Notes under the pieces: generated by a model
What the model was told of the DNA's origin: nothing
The model's database searches: none
Seen by the model: the letters and a program-made list of their open reading frames with translations, nothing else
Source of the DNA: DASPKX01 sp035627835
GTDB lineage: Bacteria > Verrucomicrobiota > Verrucomicrobiia > Limisphaerales > SXQI01
NCBI GenBank assembly: GCA_035627835.1
Contig: DASPKX010000177.1
Coordinates: forward strand, 1 to 22,388
Length of the DNA stretch: 22,388 nucleotides
Direction: 5' to 3'
Part shown: positions 7,061-15,847 of the stretch, piece after piece
How the letters are laid out: the number at the start of each line of letters is the position of its first letter
Position numbering within the stretch: position 1 is the stretch's first letter
Made by a program: the position numbers and the translations under genes

Positions 7061-8428
7061 TTAGATGAACTCGCGCGGGTCGGTGATGCGGCCCGTCAAG
7101 GCGCTCGCAGCAACGGTGGCCGGTGAGGCGAGGAACACTTGTGACTCCTTATGGCCCATGCGGCCGGGGAAGTTGCGGTTCGTGGCGCTGATGCACTTTA
7201 ATGGAGTGTTCATGCGACCGAAGGTGTCCACCGGCCCGCCCAGGCAGGCGGCGCAACCGGCGTTCTCGGTCATTTGCACACCCGCATCGACGAGGATGTC
7301 CCACACGGTTTTTTGACCCCAGCGAGCGCTCTGGAGATCGGTGACGATCTCTGGAGTGGCAGGGACGCCGAACGTGTCGATGGCCACGCGCTTGCCGTTC
7401 AGGACGCGGGCGAATTCGAGGAAGTCGCTGGTCTTGCCGCCGGTGCAGGAGCCGATGTAAGCGCGGTCGAGCTTCACGGAGGTGAGTTCCTTGGCAAGCT
7501 TGCGGTTGCCCGGATCGGGATGGCAAGCCACGGTTGGCTCGAGCTTGGAAAGATCAACGGTGAATTCGTAAACGAACTTCTCGTCACGGTCGCGCTCAAC
7601 GGGGTCGTAAGTCGCTTTGGTGTTGTTCAACCGGCAGCGGTGATCCACGAAAGCCTTGGTTTGGGCGTCAAATTCAAAGATGCCGTTCTTGCCGCCCGCT
7701 TCGATCGCCATGTTCGCAACGGTCATGCGATCGTCCATGGAGAGCGAGGCCACACCGGGGCCGTCGAACTGCATGGCGCGGTAGGTGGCGCCATCGAAGC
7801 CGATTTGGCCGATGACGTGGAGAATGATGTCCTTGGCCATGACGCCGGGCTGCATTTGGCCTTCCAAGCGGAAGTGCATGGTTTCTGGAACCTTGATGAG
7901 CAGCTTGCCCGTGCCGAGCACGAAGCCAGCGTCGGTGTTGCCGATGCCGGTGGCGAACTCGTTGAAAGCGCCGGCCATGCAGGTGTGAGAATCGGTGCCG
8001 AAAAGGATTTCGCCCGGGCGGGTATGGCCCTTCTGCGGAAGGGCGGTGTGGCAAACGCCGGCGAAGCGGGAGCCGTACTGGCGCTTGAGAGGGCCTTTGG
8101 TTGGGTCGTAAACCCAATTGCCGTCAGGATTGTCGATGACGTCGTAGAAATAGGTGATGTCCTGCTCCTTAACGAATTCGCGCAGGATATCGACGTTGCG
8201 GTTGCTCTTGGAATCGGCGGTGAAGATGTAGTGATCGGGAATAATGACCACTTTGTTGCGGTCCCAGACTTTGGCGGTCTTGCCGAACTCGCGCTTGAAG
8301 ACGCCGATGGTGCCAGGGCCGCAGACATCGTGGGTCATGAGCACATCGGCCTTAACCCAGATATTATCCCCCGCAGCGACGCTGGATTTGCCAGCCGCGC
8401 GAGCCAGGATTTTTTCAGTCAACGTCAT
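7061..8428 (-). CDS. leuC: 3-isopropylmalate dehydratase large subunit
   Basis: LeuC, with the small subunit LeuD, isomerises 2-isopropylmalate to 3-isopropylmalate in leucine biosynthesis using a [4Fe-4S] cluster. The 455-residue protein shows the aconitase-family signatures: LMTHDVCGPGT near 30-40, GTDSHTCMAGAF at 144-155, and the three cluster cysteines C328 (GSCTGG), C392 and C395 (GCAACLG). Length fits the LeuC/homoaconitase large-subunit family. No leuD is found in the window, so the small subunit must be encoded elsewhere. Homoaconitase is the main alternative and cannot be excluded from the large subunit alone. The ATG at 8428 follows a 123-base gap after the AI-2E-family gene and lacks an obvious Shine-Dalgarno. 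A nested terminator follows the stop. Confidence 0.92.
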   Translation of the reverse strand: MTLTEKILARAAGKSSVAAGDNIWVKADVLMTHDVCGPGTIGVFKREFGKTAKVWDRNKVVIIPDHYIFTADSKSNRNVDILREFVKEQDITYFYDVIDNPDGNWVYDPTKGPLKRQYGSRFAGVCHTALPQKGHTRPGEILFGTDSHTCMAGAFNEFATGIGNTDAGFVLGTGKLLIKVPETMHFRLEGQMQPGVMAKDIILHVIGQIGFDGATYRAMQFDGPGVASLSMDDRMTVANMAIEAGGKNGIFEFDAQTKAFVDHRCRLNNTKATYDPVERDRDEKFVYEFTVDLSKLEPTVACHPDPGNRKLAKELTSVKLDRAYIGSCTGGKTSDFLEFARVLNGKRVAIDTFGVPATPEIVTDLQSARWGQKTVWDILVDAGVQMTENAGCAACLGGPVDTFGRMNTPLKCISATNRNFPGRMGHKESQVFLASPATVAASALTGRITDPREFI

Positions 8429-8551
8429 AAACTATAAGGCTTTCGACAGTAAGGGCGGGGTAACGGGTGTGCAAGGAGTTCCCGCGCCTTCAGCGAAGGG
8501 TTGCAATATGGCGCCGGGAGGATCGTCGCGCAAACCGAATGCGGCCGATCC

Positions 8552-9682
8552 TTAAGGCGGAAGCACAGGAGCCTGGTGATCGGGAGCGCGCCAGACGTAG
8601 CGGAACATGACCACGCGGAGGGCGGCTGTGAGCGGGATGGCCAGGATGCCGCCGATAATGCCGCCCATGAGCGTGGTGCCAACCATGACTGCCACAATGA
8701 TCGTGAGCGGGTGGAGGCCCACGCGGTCGCCCATGATCTTGGGGGAGACAACGAAGCCTTCGATGAATTGCACGAGGGCAAAGATCCCGAGGACAATCAT
8801 GGGGTGCAGCCAATCACCGAATTGGACAGCCGCGAGGATCAAAGCGGGGAGGAGGCTGAGGGCGACTCCCAAAAACGGAACGATGCTGAGGAGCCCGGCG
8901 ACGATTCCGAGCAAAAAGGCGTAATTTAACCCCATCGCAAGGAAGCCAATGGTGAGCATGATGCCGTCAATTAATGCGACGAGCACCTGGCCGCGGAAGA
9001 AAACGATAAGGTAATCGTTGATGGCGTTGATCACGAAGATCACCTCCTGTTTCACCTTCGATTCGTGCAATGGCAGGTAAGTGGTCCAACCGCTCTGGAT
9101 GCCGCGCTTTTCCAGCAGGAAGTAGAACAAGTAAACGGGCACGAGGGCGAAACCCATCAGCAGACTGAACCAGGACGCGAGCCTGCCCATTTGCGCCCAA
9201 AGCCAAGCTGAGACCACTGGGGCGGTTTTACGAAGGTATTCCTGAACGCTTGAGCCGAATTCCGACTCCCAAGCCTCCTTGGCTTTGGAAGCCAGGCTCG
9301 AGGACTCAAGCCACTTCGTGATTCGGTCGCGGAATTCTTCCGAGCTGAGGGTGTTAATGAGGCCTTGGGTTTCGAGGACTAGTTGAGGCACCACTGTGGC
9401 GGCCCCAATGACAACGAGCGTCACACCGAGGAGGAAAACGAGGAAGATGGCCATGGACCGCGGCACGCGGGCGCGCTCAAGCAGATCCACCACTGGGTCA
9501 AGCAGGTACGCGAGGATGGCTGCCACGGCCAGCGGGAGGAGGACGGCTGTGAGCTGCTTCAGCACCCAGGCAGCGCCCCAAACCACGAGCCCTAGGATGG
9601 CGAGGAACACCGCAATCGCCAGCGCGGTAAGTGTGAACCAGAGAATGCGGCCCTGGCGTTCGGTTGGAGCAGGAAAGCTCAT
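8552..9682 (-). CDS. AI-2E transporter-family permease
   Basis: The 376-residue integral membrane protein has the layout of the AI-2E/YdiK/PerM family. There are N-terminal TM pairs (ILWFTLTALAIAVFLAILGL and following), a central soluble stretch rich in charged residues, and a hydrophobic C-terminal half. Family-typical segments there include LLSIVPFLGVALSLLPALIL and QFIEGFVVSPKIMGDRVGLH. Members include autoinducer-2 exporters and sodium/proton antiporters, so the substrate is open. The ATG at 9682 is four bases after the proC stop, implying a shared transcript. A longer frame to 9733 would overlap proC by nearly 50 bases and is less likely. Confidence 0.88.
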   Translation of the reverse strand: MSFPAPTERQGRILWFTLTALAIAVFLAILGLVVWGAAWVLKQLTAVLLPLAVAAILAYLLDPVVDLLERARVPRSMAIFLVFLLGVTLVVIGAATVVPQLVLETQGLINTLSSEEFRDRITKWLESSSLASKAKEAWESEFGSSVQEYLRKTAPVVSAWLWAQMGRLASWFSLLMGFALVPVYLFYFLLEKRGIQSGWTTYLPLHESKVKQEVIFVINAINDYLIVFFRGQVLVALIDGIMLTIGFLAMGLNYAFLLGIVAGLLSIVPFLGVALSLLPALILAAVQFGDWLHPMIVLGIFALVQFIEGFVVSPKIMGDRVGLHPLTIIVAVMVGTTLMGGIIGGILAIPLTAALRVVMFRYVWRAPDHQAPVLPP

Positions 9683-9686
9683 GCTG

Positions 9687-10505
9687 CTACTTCGCGCCTT
9701 GCCCAAGCCGCTTGGATTTGTCCGCCGCCGCACGCACGGCGTTAATCAGCGCTCCACGGACCCCGGCCTTCTCCAATTCGTGAAGGCCGTCGATGGTGGT
9801 GCCGCCAGGGCTGGTGACCATATCCTTCAAAGCGCCAGGGTGCAGGCCGGTTTCGAGGAGGAGCTTTGCGCTCCCCAAAAGTGTCTGAGCCGCTAGCTGA
9901 GTGGCGATATCCCGGGGCAAACCTGCCGCCACGCCGCCGTCGCTCAAAGCTTCAATCAGTAAAAATGCATAGGCAGGGCCGCTGCCGCTCAGGCCGGTGA
10001 CTGCATCGAGAAGGCTTTCCTTTACTCGGGACGCTGTGCCCACAGCAGAGAGAAGCTGTTGGACAGTGGCGGCATCTTGCTCGGTGGCGAGTGAGCCGAG
10101 AGCAAAGGCACTGGCGCCAGCGCCCACCAAGGCCGGGGTGTTGGGCATGACTCGGACCAAACGCGCTTTCGGAGCGAAGCCTTGCATCCGGTCGAGGGAG
10201 ACGCCGGCAGCAATGGAGACCAAGAGATGCTCGGCGTTGAGGGCGGGCGCGATTTCGCGGAGCAAAGCGTCAACCTGGTCCGGTTTAACCGCTATGAAAA
10301 GTATGGATGCGCGGTGGGCAACCTCCGGGTTTGAACCCGTGGTTTTGGCTCCAGTGTCCGCGGCGAATTGGCCGCGGGCCGCTTCGTAGGGATCGCTCGC
10401 GATGAGCGTGTCCGCTGAGGCAAGTCCCGCACGAAGAAAACCCTTTGCTAGAGCGGTCGCCATTTTGCCCGCTCCGAGAAACCCAATGCTAAGGGCTGTG
10501 GCCAT
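9687..10505 (-). CDS. proC: Pyrroline-5-carboxylate reductase
   Basis: ProC reduces 1-pyrroline-5-carboxylate to proline with NAD(P)H, the last step of proline synthesis. The 272-residue protein begins with a Rossmann nucleotide-binding loop, GFLGAGKMATA, at 8-18. It has the family block VRVMPNTPALVGAGA at 117-131 and the C-terminal signature around LSGSGPAY (172-179) and DMVTSPGGTTIDGLHELE (228-245). Length is normal for the family. I use the ATG at 10505, which places the Rossmann strand close to the N-terminus; a TTG six codons upstream is possible. It lies 41 bases after the histidine kinase and four bases before the AI-2E-family gene. Confidence 0.95.
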   Translation of the reverse strand: MATALSIGFLGAGKMATALAKGFLRAGLASADTLIASDPYEAARGQFAADTGAKTTGSNPEVAHRASILFIAVKPDQVDALLREIAPALNAEHLLVSIAAGVSLDRMQGFAPKARLVRVMPNTPALVGAGASAFALGSLATEQDAATVQQLLSAVGTASRVKESLLDAVTGLSGSGPAYAFLLIEALSDGGVAAGLPRDIATQLAAQTLLGSAKLLLETGLHPGALKDMVTSPGGTTIDGLHELEKAGVRGALINAVRAAADKSKRLGQGAK

Positions 10506-10546
10506 GCGCGCTGTTCTTAACAACGCGAAGGGCGGCTGAAAAGGAA

Positions 10547-13375
10547 TTACGACGCGGCGCGCTCGTCCAGGAGTTCCTGCAGGCGGGCATCGAGGAGGGT
10601 GATCTCGCGCTCGAGCGGCGCGACCGCGGCTGTGAGCTGGGCGAGATCGCCCTCTTCTGCTGAGTTCTCAATCCAGCCGGCAAGGCCCGCCCCGCGATGA
10701 GCCTGAAAGTTTCCAAGCTCACCTTTGGCTTTATGCGCGGCGAACTTGATCCGCTGGCGATCTCCTGCGGCGAGGGCTTCGCGCAGGTCCGTCAACGTCC
10801 TGGGGGTTTGCTCGCGGAAGAGCGCGACCAAATCGCGAATGAGATCCGCATCGTTGTCGGTGATTTCGAGAAAGGCTTCGAGATTAAAGTCCGACGTGAC
10901 GGGCGGCTCGGCGCTTGGCGGAGGTGTGGTGAGCTTCTGGATGGCTTCGAAGAGCTGCGCGCTTTTAATAGGTTTAGTGACGTAATCATCCATGCCCGCT
11001 TCCAGGCAACGCTCACGGTCCCCTTTGATGGCGAGCGCGGTCATTGCGAGAATGGGGACGTGGCGGCCGGTTTTTAGCTCCAGGGCGCGGATCTGCCGTG
11101 TGGCTTCGAAGCCATCCATAATCGGCATCTGCACGTCCATAAGAACCAAGTCGAACGTCGTCTTCTGCACCGCCTCGACGGCTTGCTGGCCGTTTTCCAC
11201 AACGGTCATGAAATGGCCTTGCCGGCGAAGGAGCCCGACGGCGACCTGCTGGTTGATGACGCTATCCTCAGCCAGCAGAATGTTGAGCTTGCGCTGCTGG
11301 CTTGCGACCCGGCTGGCGAGTGTGCCGTGGGGCAATGCAGCCGCTGAGCGCCCGAAAGCTTCGAGCACCACGGACATCAGCTCGCGCTCTTTCACTGGCT
11401 TGGTGAGCGTGCGGAAAATCAGGCCGCGCGGAACACCGACAACAGCGCAAGAGGAGAGGATGATTATGGGGATTTGCGGCCCGAGGATGTCCCGCAAATT
11501 TCGCGCAAGGTGCAATCCGTCCATCTCCGGCATTTGGTAGTCGAGCGCAACGATGTCGAAGCTCGGCGGGTTGGGCTTGCTGAACAGTTCGAGGGCGTCG
11601 GCAGGCGCCGCTGCTGTCACCGTTTCGAGGCCGTGCCGCTGCAGGAGATCCGCCATAATAATGCGGTTCGTCGAATTATCGTCAACGACCAGGGCGCGCT
11701 TGCCCTCAATGCCGGCGCTCGGCGACTGGTTTGGGGAGGGTTGCTCGTTGTCCAGTTTCAACCAGACGGTGAATGTGAACTCGCTCCCCTGCCCTTCAGC
11801 GCTTTGAACACAGATGCTGCCGCCCATCAGGTTAACAAGCCGCGCGCAGATGGCCAGCCCGAGCCCGGTGCCGCCGTATCGCCGGGTGATCGAGGTGTCC
11901 GCCTGGGAAAATGCTTCGAAGAGCCGCCCTTGCTTGTCCGCGGGAATGCCGATGCCGGTGTCGCGGACAGAGCACTTCAAGCAGAACCGGTCGGCCTTGG
12001 TTTCACCACGAGCCAAACGGAGCACGATCTCGCCTTTGCTCGTGAACTTCACCGCGTTGCCAATGAGGTTCAGAAGAATTTGGTTCAGGCGCGCGAAGTC
12101 ACCGACCACGCACTCCGGAACGTCCTTGGAAATGTCCAGCGCGACCTCCAAACCTTTGCGGGCGGCGGTGGCTGCCAAAGTTTTGACGAGATCCCCGATC
12201 TTATCGGGAAGATTGAATGGGGCCTCCTCCAGCTCCAACTTGCCGGACTCGATTTTGGAGAAGTCGAGAATGTCGTTGATGACGTTGAGCAGGGCGTCCG
12301 CGGAGGTCTGAAGCATTTCGAGGTATTGCTTCTGCTGCGCGTTCAGCTCTGTGCCGGAAATCAGGTCAGCGAGGCCAATGACGCCGTTGAGAGGGGTGCG
12401 GATTTCATGGCTCATGTTGGCCAGGAAGTCGCTCTTTGCTTTATTGGCTTCCTCAGCGAGTCGGCGCGCCTCCTGGAGCTTCCATTCGGCTTCCTTTTCG
12501 CGAGAGATGTCACGCGCGATGCTGGAGGCGCCCACAATTTTCCCGTCCTGGCGAATGGGTGAGACGCTTAAGGACACGTCAATGATGCGTCCATCCTTGG
12601 CCCGGCGTTGGGTGGCGTAATGATCGATGCGATTTCCCTGCGAGACGGCAGCGAGAATCCTGCGCTCCTCCGCATCAAGTTCAGGTGGAACGAGCAGAGC
12701 GACGGTGTTGCCCACCGCTTCTTTTTCGGTGAAGCCGAACAGGCGCTCCGCGCCGGCATTCCAATCGGTGATGCCGCCCTCAAGTGTCTTGCCGATGATG
12801 GCGTCATCGGAGCTTTGAACGATGGAGGCGAGGCGCGTCATGGCAGCTTCCGCGCGACGCCGATCCACGAGAGCTTGGCGAAGCTCCAATTGCGCGATGA
12901 CCTGGCGCGACAACGCCTTCATCACGGCGACTTGCTGCTCGTCCAGCTCCTTCGGTTCATTGTCGATGACGCAGAGCGTGCCGAGAACGTAGTTGTCGCG
13001 GGTGACTAATGGGGCGCCCGCGTAGAAGCGCAGGCCGGGCTCAGCAATGACGAGCGGATGCTGCGCGAAGCGTGGATCTTTGCGGGCGTCCGGCACCTGC
13101 ATGATCTCTTGCTGCATAATGGCGTGGGCGCAAAACGCCAAATCGCGAGGGGTTTCAGAAACGGAGCACCCAATGCGCGCTTTGAACCATTGGCGACGCT
13201 CATCAATGAGAGAGATGAGGGCTGTCGGGCATTTGGTGACGTAGGAGGCGATGAGCGCGATGTCGTCAAATTCCTTTTCCGCAGGTGTGTCGAGGACATC
13301 GAATCTCTGCAGCGCGCGAAGCCGATCCAGTTCATTCGCCGGGACAGGTGAGCTGGGCTGGGATGTCATTGCCAT
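10547..13375 (-). CDS. Hybrid sensor histidine kinase (GAF-PAS-HisKA-HATPase-REC-REC-HPt)
   Basis: This 942-residue cytoplasmic kinase contains a full phosphorelay. An N-terminal GAF domain (about 20-165) leads to a PAS domain (about 183-290). HisKA follows with phospho-acceptor H323 in MSHEIRTPLNG, then an HATPase domain with N440, DTGIGI at 472-477 and GGTGLGLAI at 501-509. The first receiver (about 558-675) has D612 and K659. The second (about 697-812) has D747 and K801. A C-terminal HPt domain carries H881 in AHKAKGELGNF. No TM helix is seen, so the signal is probably intracellular. No response regulator with an output domain is adjacent, so the final target is unknown. The ATG at 13375 has no clear Shine-Dalgarno; a second ATG lies two codons in. 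It is 64 bases downstream of the DUF2017 gene. Confidence 0.93.
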   Translation of the reverse strand: MAMTSQPSSPVPANELDRLRALQRFDVLDTPAEKEFDDIALIASYVTKCPTALISLIDERRQWFKARIGCSVSETPRDLAFCAHAIMQQEIMQVPDARKDPRFAQHPLVIAEPGLRFYAGAPLVTRDNYVLGTLCVIDNEPKELDEQQVAVMKALSRQVIAQLELRQALVDRRRAEAAMTRLASIVQSSDDAIIGKTLEGGITDWNAGAERLFGFTEKEAVGNTVALLVPPELDAEERRILAAVSQGNRIDHYATQRRAKDGRIIDVSLSVSPIRQDGKIVGASSIARDISREKEAEWKLQEARRLAEEANKAKSDFLANMSHEIRTPLNGVIGLADLISGTELNAQQKQYLEMLQTSADALLNVINDILDFSKIESGKLELEEAPFNLPDKIGDLVKTLAATAARKGLEVALDISKDVPECVVGDFARLNQILLNLIGNAVKFTSKGEIVLRLARGETKADRFCLKCSVRDTGIGIPADKQGRLFEAFSQADTSITRRYGGTGLGLAICARLVNLMGGSICVQSAEGQGSEFTFTVWLKLDNEQPSPNQSPSAGIEGKRALVVDDNSTNRIIMADLLQRHGLETVTAAAPADALELFSKPNPPSFDIVALDYQMPEMDGLHLARNLRDILGPQIPIIILSSCAVVGVPRGLIFRTLTKPVKERELMSVVLEAFGRSAAALPHGTLASRVASQQRKLNILLAEDSVINQQVAVGLLRRQGHFMTVVENGQQAVEAVQKTTFDLVLMDVQMPIMDGFEATRQIRALELKTGRHVPILAMTALAIKGDRERCLEAGMDDYVTKPIKSAQLFEAIQKLTTPPPSAEPPVTSDFNLEAFLEITDNDADLIRDLVALFREQTPRTLTDLREALAAGDRQRIKFAAHKAKGELGNFQAHRGAGLAGWIENSAEEGDLAQLTAAVAPLEREITLLDARLQELLDERAAS

Positions 13376-13439
13376 AAGGAAAAAGTCACGCGCAAAAGGC
13401 GGTGACGAGGCGGTGGGAAAAACGCAAAGGTTGAAAAGC

Positions 13440-13910
13440 TCACGGAGCCCTCCTTAACGCGTGGATGAGCTGCATCTGGAGGACGCCACAGGCGTCGAGC
13501 AAAAAACCGAACTTGGCGTTGTCTCCGATGAGTTCCCACCATGGGACAGACGCAGGATCGGGAGAGCCGAGCCGGGTCCAGCAGCCCACACGAACGTCGT
13601 TGGCAATTTGCAGCAGACAGTCAGCCTCTGAACGCTTGAGGCGGAGCTTCAGTTTGGGGCCTTGCTTCTGGAACGTGCCTTCCGCGGAGAGAATCGCGCG
13701 CGCATCCTGCCGCATTTGCTGGCGGCGCTCAGCGAGCGCTTCAATGAGGAGTTGGTTGTGCTCCGCCGCTTCAGGCGTTGCATCGCTGGAAAGCGGGCGA
13801 AGAGAGCCATCGAGCATCGGAAATTCCTCAACGATCATAATCAGAGCGCGTTTCTCCGAGGCGCTGAGGCTCCACACATAATGATCTTCGTCCACGCCCT
13901 GGAATTTCAC
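13440..13910 (-). CDS. DUF2017-like protein, ClpS partner gene
   Basis: The 156-residue protein is assigned to DUF2017 from position and similarity of pattern, not a profile search. It is coupled directly to clpS. It has an internal leucine- and arginine-rich stretch (LKLRLKRSEADCLLQIANDV), a conserved-looking RLGSP, and a C-terminal helix FLLDACGVLQMQLIHAL resembling the end of DUF2017 proteins. The gene starts with GTG, and its first four bases (GTGA at 13910-13907) overlap the clpS stop, which points to translational coupling. Function is unknown. The conserved pairing with clpS in Actinobacteria suggests a role in adaptor-guided proteolysis. Confidence 0.7.
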   Translation of the reverse strand: MKFQGVDEDHYVWSLSASEKRALIMIVEEFPMLDGSLRPLSSDATPEAAEHNQLLIEALAERRQQMRQDARAILSAEGTFQKQGPKLKLRLKRSEADCLLQIANDVRVGCWTRLGSPDPASVPWWELIGDNAKFGFLLDACGVLQMQLIHALRRAP

Positions 13911-14209
13911 TGCTCGCGCTCCATCGTGGCATGAAGGGAGTAACCCTGAAGTTGATGCACATAATGCTCGGCGCGCTCCATAGTTTCGCGGGTGAGAACG
14001 CTTTTGCCTTCATTGTGCACCTGCATCATGTGGCGCTCCGCCTTCGAGTGATCCCACCCGAACACCTGCTGGAACACATGGGTGACATATTCCATCAGAT
14101 TCACGGGATCATTCCAGCAAACGACGAGGTAGCCCGAATCCAACTTAAGGTCGGTCTTCCGCTGCTCGTCCAAATCGGGGAGCGTGAGCGGTTCCGCAAC
14201 GCTGGCCAT
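13907..14209 (-). CDS. clpS: ATP-dependent Clp protease adaptor
   Basis: ClpS delivers N-degron substrates to ClpAP/ClpCP. The 100-residue protein has a short flexible N-terminus followed by the conserved fold. The substrate-pocket residues can be placed as N33 and D34 (WNDPVNLMEYV) and H65 (MQVHNEGKSV). The second acidic pocket residue of E. coli ClpS (D36) is replaced by proline. The NDPVNLM form resembles actinobacterial ClpS as I recall it. The C-terminus ends in ATMEREQ, as expected. The ATG at 14209 is likely. The TGA overlaps the GTG of the DUF2017 gene. It follows lysA after a 104-base gap, so it may be cotranscribed or use the weak promoter at 14216-14245. Confidence 0.93.
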   Translation of the reverse strand: MASVAEPLTLPDLDEQRKTDLKLDSGYLVVCWNDPVNLMEYVTHVFQQVFGWDHSKAERHMMQVHNEGKSVLTRETMERAEHYVHQLQGYSLHATMEREQ

Positions 14210-14215
14210 GCGCCG

Positions 14216-14245
14216 TTAATATTCAGAGGGACGAACAATTTGCAA
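14216..14245 (-). promoter_or_regulatory. Weak candidate promoter for clpS
   Basis: On the minus strand TTGCAA (14245-14240) and TATTAA (14221-14216) are separated by 18 bases. Each is a partial match to the sigma-70 consensus. The implied transcript would begin only a few bases before the clpS ATG at 14209, so this is tentative. Confidence 0.22.
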
Positions 14246-14313
14246 GGGGAGCAGGGATCTCTCGTTGGCGTCTGAAAGTAATCGGCACTCCCCATTCTCC
14301 CCGACCTCCGGGC

Positions 14314-15612
14314 TTACTTCGCCCAGCTCGGGACGCGTTCCAAGCGCCAGATGTCATCGAAGCTTTGACGCTCGCGCACGAGCGAGGCTTTGCTGCCGTT
14401 TACGAGCACCTCCGCGGCGATGGGACGGGAATTGTAATTCGAACTCATCACGGAACCGTAGGCCCCGGCGCTGAGCAGCGCGATGTAATCGCCATCACCG
14501 ACTTTCGGCAGCGGACGATCTTTTGCGAAGTAATCGCCGGATTCACAAATTGGGCCGACAACGTCCGAAGAAACAGTGGCGCCTGCTTTTTTGGTCACCG
14601 GGATGATCTGATGGTACGCGTCATAAAAAGCGGGGCGGATTAAGTCGTTCATGGCTGCGTCCACGATCACGAAGTTCTTTTTGCCGGTCTTCTTCACATA
14701 TTCGACACGAGCGACAAGAATGCCTGCATTCCCAGAGATGAAACGGCCTGGCTCGATGAGCACGCGCAAACCGAGAGGCTTGAGAATCGGCACGAGGGTC
14801 TGCGCGTAAAGTTGCGGGGTGAGAATATCTTTGGCTTCTGGACGCTTCCACCACTTGGCCTGGCCGCTCGCCAGCGCGTCCTGGTAAATGATTCCAAGGC
14901 CGCCGCCGATGCTGAAAAACTCAATGCCGTGCGCGGCTGCCAAACGCGCGGCAAGCGGAGCGACCTTTTCCACAGCTTTGCGGAAAGGGTCCACTTGCGT
15001 GAGCTGCGATCCAATGTGCATCTGCAAGCCACGGAGCTTGATGTTCTTCAACTTGCTGGCGCGGGCGTAAACCTCCTCGATGCGCTCGAAGGCGATGCCG
15101 AACTTGTTTTCATAGGTGCCCGTCGTGATCTTCGCGTGCGTGCCTGCGTCGATGTTCGGATTCACCCGCACGGCGATCGGCGCGACTTTGCGGATTTTGG
15201 CGGCGATCGCATTGATGCGCTCGACCTCCGGCTCGCTCTCGACATTGAACGAATAAATTCCAGCCCGGAGAGCGGCTTCGATTTCCTGGGCGCTCTTGCC
15301 GACGCCCGCAAACACGCACTTCTCCGCTGAACCGCCAGCCGCAACAGCGCGGCGCAATTCTCCCTCGCTGACGATGTCGAACCCGCTTCCGGCCTTGGCC
15401 AATGTGCTCAGCACCGCCAGGTTGGAATTGGACTTCATCGCGTAGCAGATCAGGTGATCGAGCGGCGCGAGGGCGTCGTGCAGCTTGTTGTAATGATCGA
15501 GGAATGTGTTCTGCGAGTAGATGAACAAAGGGGTGCCATGCTTCTTCGCAAGGGAGAGAACAGGAACCTCTTCGCAATAAAGCTGACCGTCTTGATAATG
15601 AAAATGATGCAT
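14314..15612 (-). CDS. lysA: Diaminopimelate decarboxylase
   Basis: LysA decarboxylates meso-diaminopimelate to lysine with pyridoxal phosphate. The 432-residue protein is a fold-III PLP enzyme. The cofactor lysine is K60 in CYAMKSN; H200 lies in MHIGSQ; the glycine loop SIGGGLG is at 234-240; EPGR is at 287-290. The second active-site motif CESGD is at 356-360, contributed across the dimer, and Y385 follows in SAGAYGSVMSS. Length is normal. I use the ATG at 15612, which begins MHHFHYQDGQ as in many homologues. An upstream TTG extension to 15690 has no support. The gene is convergent with no neighbour; clpS lies 104 bases downstream on the same strand. No clear promoter was found in the 15613-15771 gap on this strand. 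Confidence 0.95.
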   Translation of the reverse strand: MHHFHYQDGQLYCEEVPVLSLAKKHGTPLFIYSQNTFLDHYNKLHDALAPLDHLICYAMKSNSNLAVLSTLAKAGSGFDIVSEGELRRAVAAGGSAEKCVFAGVGKSAQEIEAALRAGIYSFNVESEPEVERINAIAAKIRKVAPIAVRVNPNIDAGTHAKITTGTYENKFGIAFERIEEVYARASKLKNIKLRGLQMHIGSQLTQVDPFRKAVEKVAPLAARLAAAHGIEFFSIGGGLGIIYQDALASGQAKWWKRPEAKDILTPQLYAQTLVPILKPLGLRVLIEPGRFISGNAGILVARVEYVKKTGKKNFVIVDAAMNDLIRPAFYDAYHQIIPVTKKAGATVSSDVVGPICESGDYFAKDRPLPKVGDGDYIALLSAGAYGSVMSSNYNSRPIAAEVLVNGSKASLVRERQSFDDIWRLERVPSWAK

Positions 15613-15726
15613 TCGGCGGGAAACAATTAGCGGAGAAGAAAAGGCAATGGAAGATTGATGTTTCGGCCCACAAATGAAGGGTGGAGCCAATCAGAAGTGT
15701 CGCTCTGTGATGGGTTTTTCGATTTC

Positions 15727-15755
15727 TTGACGCGTGGAGGGAAGCAAATTACTTT
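15727..15755 (+). promoter_or_regulatory. Promoter for tRNA-His
   Basis: TTGACG at 15727-15732 matches the -35 consensus at five of six positions. TACTTT at 15750-15755, after a 17-base spacer, matches the -10 more weakly. The start site would fall near 15762, about ten bases before the mature tRNA 5' end. Confidence 0.55.
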
Positions 15756-15771
15756 GGCTCCCCATTTGGTT

Positions 15772-15847
15772 GGTGGCCATAGCTCAATGGTAGAGCCCCA
15801 GTTTGTGGTACTGGATGTTGCGGGTTCGAGTCCCGTTGGCCACCCCA
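15772..15847 (+). tRNA. tRNA-His (anticodon GTG)
   Basis: The cloverleaf folds fully. The acceptor stem GTGGCCA (15773-15779) pairs perfectly with TGGCCAC (15837-15843). The D stem is GCTC/GAGC, the anticodon stem CCAGT/ACTGG, with loop TTGTGGT giving anticodon GTG at 15805-15807, and the T stem is GCGGG/CCCGT around TTCGAGT. The extra G at 15772 can serve as the His-specific G-1 opposite C73 at 15844. The 3' CCA is encoded at 15845-15847. Confidence 0.97.

Noticed and set aside
7274..8437. 387-codon plus-strand open frame opposite leuC.
   Set aside because: It mirrors the codon pattern of leuC, shows no recognisable domain, and leuC on the other strand has all family motifs.
8487..8517. Hairpin GCGCC/GGCGC in the AI-2E to leuC gap as a terminator.
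   Set aside because: The stem is only five base pairs with a large loop and there is no T-run on either side.
11474..12562. 362-codon plus-strand open frame opposite the histidine kinase.
   Set aside because: It is antisense to the conserved HisKA/HATPase/REC coding sequence and has no domain-like pattern of its own.
15613..15690. 26-residue N-terminal extension of LysA from a TTG at 15690.
   Set aside because: The ATG at 15612 gives the normal LysA N-terminus; the extension has no family support.
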